Below, one piece after another: positions 61,401-64,000 of a DNA stretch of 64,000 nt (position 1 is its first letter; each line of letters begins with the position of its first letter). Below the pieces are notes generated by a model. That model was not told where the DNA came from. It saw only the letters and a program-made list of their open reading frames with translations, and did not search any database. The translations under genes and the position numbers were made by a program. The stretch is taken from the NCBI GenBank assembly GCA_965250025.1, contig OZ252283.1:1922001-1986000 (forward strand), in the 5' to 3' direction. This DNA is from CBDDLD01 sp965250025. GTDB taxonomy: Bacteria > Bacteroidota > Bacteroidia > Flavobacteriales > Flavobacteriaceae.

Positions 61401-62779
61401 TTTGCTATATAATCTGCAGGTGTATCTACATTTGGAGAAATGTATCCTATAGTAGGTTGTGCTTCTATATTATCCGGAATACCATCGTTATCTGAATCTA
61501 AATCTAAATGATCTGGTGTGCCATCACCATCAGAATCTATAGGTTGTAAAGCAAAGCGTGTATGCCCCCAGCTTCCTCCGGAAGTGTTTCCTTGTCCCAC
61601 AAAACCTGTAAAGCCTGTGGTAGTAATAGCTATAGCAAAATTACCAAGACCATCGCCCAGATATACTTCAAACTTGTCATAAAAAGAACTTGCGCCTACA
61701 ACATCTAAATGCCCATCACCGTTTACATCTAACAACCCTGCTTGAACTGTATTATTATCATACAGTGTCGATGTGCTTGATGCCGGAGATATTATAGCAG
61801 TGGTATTAAAGGTGCCATCTGGATTTCCAGTATATACATATATATTATTTGTTCCTGTAAAGCCTTGCGTAAACACCATATCACCAACACCATCTCCATT
61901 TACGTCGCCAAATTTAGTAGCGCCCCAACTACCGCCTGTAGTGTTTCCATAGCCTGCGAATCCTGTATAGCCCGTTGTTACTACATAGGGTAACAAATCA
62001 AACCTTCCGTTACCATCTCCAAAATAGGTTTCGAATTTGTCTGTAAACGAGTTTACACCTACGATATCCAAATTCCCATCATTATTCATATCTATCATAC
62101 CTACTTGTGAATTGTTACTGTCATACAACACAGATTGTATTTCTGTAACAGGAGTGAGTATGGCAGTGGTATTATAAGTACCATCGCCATTATTCAAATA
62201 CGTGTAGATATTATTTGTTCCGGTCCAACCTTGTGTAAATACAATATCGGCATAGCCATCGTTATTGACATCTCCAAATTGAGTGGATCCAAAACTACCA
62301 CCAAAAAGAGTATCTCCATGACCAATAAAGCCAGTAAAGCCAGTAGTCGTAATGGGGATGTTGGCAAACCCTCCCGCATAATTACCCAAATACACTTCTA
62401 TTCTGTCAAAACTAACATCAGAGTTTATTCCTATAGCATCTAAAATGCCATCATTGTTAGCATCAGCATACCCCATAGAAGAGTTTGTATTATGATATAA
62501 TGGGTTGTAAGCTCCAATAGGAGATACTACTGCAGTAGTATTAAAAACACCTTCATTATTTGCCTTGTAATAATAAATATTATTAGGTCCTGTATGACCT
62601 TGTGCGAATATCATGCTTGGCTGCATCTCCTGTACATCCAAAATACCATCATTATCATCGTCTAAATCTATGGTATCTGGTACACCATCGTTATCAGTAT
62701 CTTGTCCATACCCCATATTAACAATACCTATAAAACACAGTAACAGCAGCAGATATTTATATCTTTTTATGGTTTTCAT
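58478..62779 (-). CDS. Large modular surface protein (1433 aa) with VCBS-like and LamG-like modules
   Basis: This exported protein has a signal peptide (LLLLCFIGIVNMGYGQ), a thrombospondin-3-like calcium motif DTDNDGVPDTIDLDDDNDGI, then three VCBS/FG-GAP-like modules of ~120 residues each (~50-420; GDVNNDGYADIVFTQG, LDVNGDGHLDVVG). A second Ca motif DSDGDGTPDHLDLDSDNDGI follows, then two copies of a LamG-like/DUF8202-type module (~545-985 and ~1000-1400) that both carry KQSKSVNSDxVVTIGLGGI. The end (FMRHGKYFQGGTEQRMKF) is a C-terminal tail I associate with Bacteroidota surface proteins. Likely a cell-surface calcium-binding adhesin-like protein; ligand unknown. Confidence 0.86.
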   Translation of the reverse strand: MKTIKRYKYLLLLLCFIGIVNMGYGQDTDNDGVPDTIDLDDDNDGILDVQEMQPSMIFAQGHTGPNNIYYYKANNEGVFNTTAVVSPIGAYNPLYHNTNSSMGYADANNDGILDAIGINSDVSFDRIEVYLGNYAGGFANIPITTTGFTGFIGHGDTLFGGSFGSTQFGDVNNDGYADIVFTQGWTGTNNIYTYLNNGDGTYNTTAILTPVTEIQSVLYDSNNSQVGMIDMNNDGNLDIVGVNSFTDKFETYFGDGNGRFDLLPYVVTTGYTGFAGYGNTTGGSWGATKFGDVNGDGVGDMVFTQGFTGTNNIYVYTGNPDGTFNTTAIISPASSTSTLYDNNTVQAGLLDVNGDGHLDVVGASSFYDKFEVYLGDGLGNFAIAITTTGFTGFVGQGNTSGGSWGHTRFALQPIDSDGDGTPDHLDLDSDNDGIPDNIEAQPTIGYISPNVDTPADYIANNGVNSAYLGGIIPQNTDDQDTPDYKDLNSDNDRQDDAIEVGIIANPTYADVNGSLDDPTTLPNSNGGTEVDYRYAPAPGGVRANLALWLRADDYVYSDLGTTLANDGDIVEQWEGYISAKAFDKSGSNGTGTQRFNTTTGLTNFNPSIEFDGTGYLGRDFDIDLNSNDISVFTVDVPDNIVNRALWSFNRHSSGANNGGRSFFYANTVMYIETPYVGTGLSGHVFDTYPNQATVGDIAINGMAMTGGSTPTAADGAADYYFGGAKIETYSGNQSTALGGTIGIYYLGARRSGSNVPNYFYDGDMHEHIRYTRVLTDTEIQRVNTYLAIKYGTTLSADTDFNTSLFEAPNADGINEGDYVLSDGTTIWDASVNNAYHFDIGAVGRDDGSALMQKQSKSVNSDTVVTIGLGGIAATNAANINTFSADKDFLIWGNDNASVALQTTELPIASNALHRIGREWKVSENGSVNNLTVTFETLAVSPSAYNFELYIDTDGDGDFTNATVVTGGTQSGGTITFTGIDLNNNDVFTLGFTQPTPGGVSPGLNLWLKADAGIIGSSPITTWNGQSSFARSASISYSDPDYATNDLNFNPVINFDGNDYFTISPNPLFTTGFTAAEAIAVTKDNSGTAQNGHPYDFGGGSRDFHYTWSDRNVYQGSFTTDRLGFHPLNNTIVDGKSGVSAIVGDPVNVSDWNIYGTYGEASNWGIQFNGQFKATSTVNTVNFSFPVANGVHIGAVQNGVYNGEISEVILYDRVLETHERQRVNTYTAIKYGITLKDNYYASDWNGSAGTTLWTLGGGYDNDIAGIGTDEISALDQKQSKSVNSDAVVTIGLGGISATNAANTNSFTNDKDFLLWGNDDASISVANSGIPPLFAEKIIRNWLVNETGSVGNTLVQIPNSALTGFTSTTGIALVVSDNAGFSTNIQIVPLVQNGVNWEAIIDFDGVKYFTFGIIQNDFMRHGKYFQGGTEQRMKF

Positions 62780-62786
62780 TGTATGG

Positions 62787-64000
62787 TTACTTTTTATAAT
62801 TCAACGTGATATCCCCTATACGTACTTTTTGAGTATCGTCATTTGGCGCACTAATCATTTTTAATACTATTACCCCTGTTTCACCCGGTGTTGAAAATGA
62901 ACTTAAAGCTCCTGAACCAAAACTTAATTCTTCCCAATTTCCACCTCCAATACCCGGGGCATTAGTGATTATTGATGTTCCATCTTCTCTTAATATACTT
63001 ACCCTTAAAGCAGCCGTACTCAAACCTGTTATTTGATGATCTATAGTAATAGCATTAGAACTACTCCATTCTACAAAATCACTTGGCAAGGTAAAGCGTA
63101 CGATCACATCATAATCCTGCGACGTAGCCTCTCCACTAGACCATTCGTAATAGTTCATATAATTTCCTGCAGGGCCTGTATTATCTGAAGTCATCATACC
63201 CAAATTGTCCGAACCATCTGCATATAATGTTGCACCTGCATATTCTGCACTAAGCACTTCCGTTACGTTTGCATTGATGTAAGCGCCTCCATCAGTCCCT
63301 ACCTTTACCGCATTATCTGCATTAGCACTTACAACATTTAATAACTCTCCGCCATTAACTGCATCATCATTGACTCCGTTTTCATCGGTATAAATAATAA
63401 CTCCTGTCGCATTGTCTTGAGAAACAGATGTTATTGTTTCATTGATATTAACTGCAGGTAATGCTCCTGCACCATCCGGGTCGTGTGTTGCAATGGTTTT
63501 TGCAGTTCCAGCACCTACAGCTGTATCATCATTTGTCCCTACTTGTGTTAATGTGGATGTATTTGTAGCTGAGGCGTCTAACATTACACCACCATCTGTT
63601 CCTGTCGTTAATGCGTTACCTGCATCAGTACTTAAAAGTGTAATATCAACTGTATGATCGTTTGTCCCTGATTGTGTCACTCCTGTTGCATCACCATCAG
63701 TTGTAACAACTAATGCTGTCTCTTGAGCGGCTACTAATGTGCCCAGGTTGACTTGGGTGGTATTGCCGTCTTCGTCTGTATAGTCTAAGTTCACACCATC
63801 GGCATTCAAAGCCAGTGTAGTTAAAGTCTCGGAGTTGGCAATCACTGTAGAGATATCGATCTGAGTTGTGTTCCCGTCTTCATCGGTATAATCCAAGTTG
63901 ATCCCATCAGCATTCATAGCTAAGGTGGTCAAGGTTTCCTGAGCGGCGATCAGCGTACCTAAGTTAACTTGGGTGGTATTGCCGTCTTCGTCCGTGTAGT
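62787..64000 (-). CDS. Repeat-containing surface protein, 5' end outside the window
   Basis: At least 404 residues; the frame stays open to the window edge, so the N-terminus is missing and an ATG at 63932 is internal. The 5' part consists of tandem 36-residue (108-bp) units, each with ETLTTLAxNADGxNLDYTD and EDGNTTQ, nearly identical at DNA level. Less regular related copies follow (DGGxxxD, DENG), then a unique C-terminal domain (~200 residues; YEWSSGEATSQDYDVIVRF) with no type IX CTD visible. It lies 7 nt upstream of the 1433-residue gene and is likely cotranscribed. Structural fibre or adhesin is the likeliest role. Confidence 0.8.
   Translation of the reverse strand, partial: YTDEDGNTTQVNLGTLIAAQETLTTLAMNADGINLDYTDEDGNTTQIDISTVIANSETLTTLALNADGVNLDYTDEDGNTTQVNLGTLVAAQETALVVTTDGDATGVTQSGTNDHTVDITLLSTDAGNALTTGTDGGVMLDASATNTSTLTQVGTNDDTAVGAGTAKTIATHDPDGAGALPAVNINETITSVSQDNATGVIIYTDENGVNDDAVNGGELLNVVSANADNAVKVGTDGGAYINANVTEVLSAEYAGATLYADGSDNLGMMTSDNTGPAGNYMNYYEWSSGEATSQDYDVIVRFTLPSDFVEWSSSNAITIDHQITGLSTAALRVSILREDGTSIITNAPGIGGGNWEELSFGSGALSSFSTPGETGVIVLKMISAPNDDTQKVRIGDITLNYKK
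63720..64000 (-). repeat. 108-bp tandem coding repeats
   Basis: At least two and a half copies of a 108-bp unit are visible, for example the blocks ending near 63735, 63843 and 63951. They contain the same TCGTCTGTATAGTC/TCATCGGTATAATC-type segment at a 108-bp step. Copies alternate slightly at IDIS/VNLG positions. The array continues past the window. Confidence 0.8.

Noticed and set aside
63720..64000. Regular repeats that could suggest a CRISPR array
   Set aside because: The repeats are in frame, 108 bp long, contiguous without variable spacers, and encode a continuous protein.

Overview
The window looks like a chromosomal segment of a marine member of the Flavobacteriia (Bacteroidota). 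The evidence is a low-GC sequence, flavobacterial promoters of the form TTG-N19-TAnnTTTG (clearest before the HU gene and tRNA-Met), type IX secretion/gliding proteins (PorP/SprF, type B sorting domain), bacillithiol gene bshB1, families largely restricted to this group (DUF4290, DUF2911, Lacal_2735), and a divergent proteorhodopsin/blh pair. I see no insertion sequence, prophage, integrase, rRNA operon or CRISPR array. I cannot name the genus.

Layout. 0.3-8.5 kb: housekeeping metabolism (M28 lipoprotein peptidase, tRNA-His, bshB1, an SLC13-type permease followed by ATP-dependent PEP carboxykinase, a DUF2490 outer-membrane protein, a trans-sulfuration PLP enzyme). 8.5-10.2 kb: retinal-forming dioxygenase blh and a proton-pump, methionine-tuned (green-type) proteorhodopsin, divergently transcribed. 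10.3-16.8 kb: a MATE exporter, then a leftward cluster of membrane protein, group III truncated haemoglobin, fused CcsBA cytochrome c synthase and two tiny membrane proteins, facing a Crp/Fnr regulator across a palindromic operator. 16.8-28.8 kb: DUF2520, KdsC-like phosphatase, UbiA prenyltransferase, Maf, MscS, CorA, a large secreted PIG-L deacetylase with a sodium:solute symporter, DUF2911 and an aquaporin.

28.9-42.8 kb: a co-directional light/DNA-repair island. It holds a TetR-like regulator, ABC1 kinase, flavin reductase, two SDRs, DUF2256, four photolyase/cryptochrome genes (cry-DASH, an FeS-BCP relative lacking the Fe-S cysteines, a divergent cryptochrome, a class I CPD photolyase), two uncharacterised small genes, FolE, glutathione peroxidase, Lacal_2735, TspO and SRPBCC. 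43-51.9 kb: housekeeping again (MurA with Asp at the fosfomycin-target position, DUF4290, DUF493, an ATPase, RecQ, Fmt, HU, YqgE, a class IV aminotransferase, tRNA-Met). 52.3-64 kb: a leftward surface-protein operon (truncated repeat protein, 1433-residue VCBS/LamG-like protein, type B sorting-domain protein, PorP/SprF, OmpA/PD40 protein, two paralogous HTH proteins, a small secreted protein).

The most interesting signal is a 30-bp operator, TGTTTAA-N16-TTAAACA. It occurs in exactly three intergenic places: twice in tandem between blh and proteorhodopsin, once before the TetR/ABC1 operon, and once before the 37.5-kb operon. In three promoters it lies exactly 5 nt from a flavobacterial -7 box, and the proteorhodopsin promoter has a degenerate version. 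This suggests one regulator couples the light-driven pump and retinal synthesis to photoreactivation and photoprotection genes. A second palindrome, TATGAY-N4-RTCATA, links the permease/PEPCK region and the Crp/Fnr gene.
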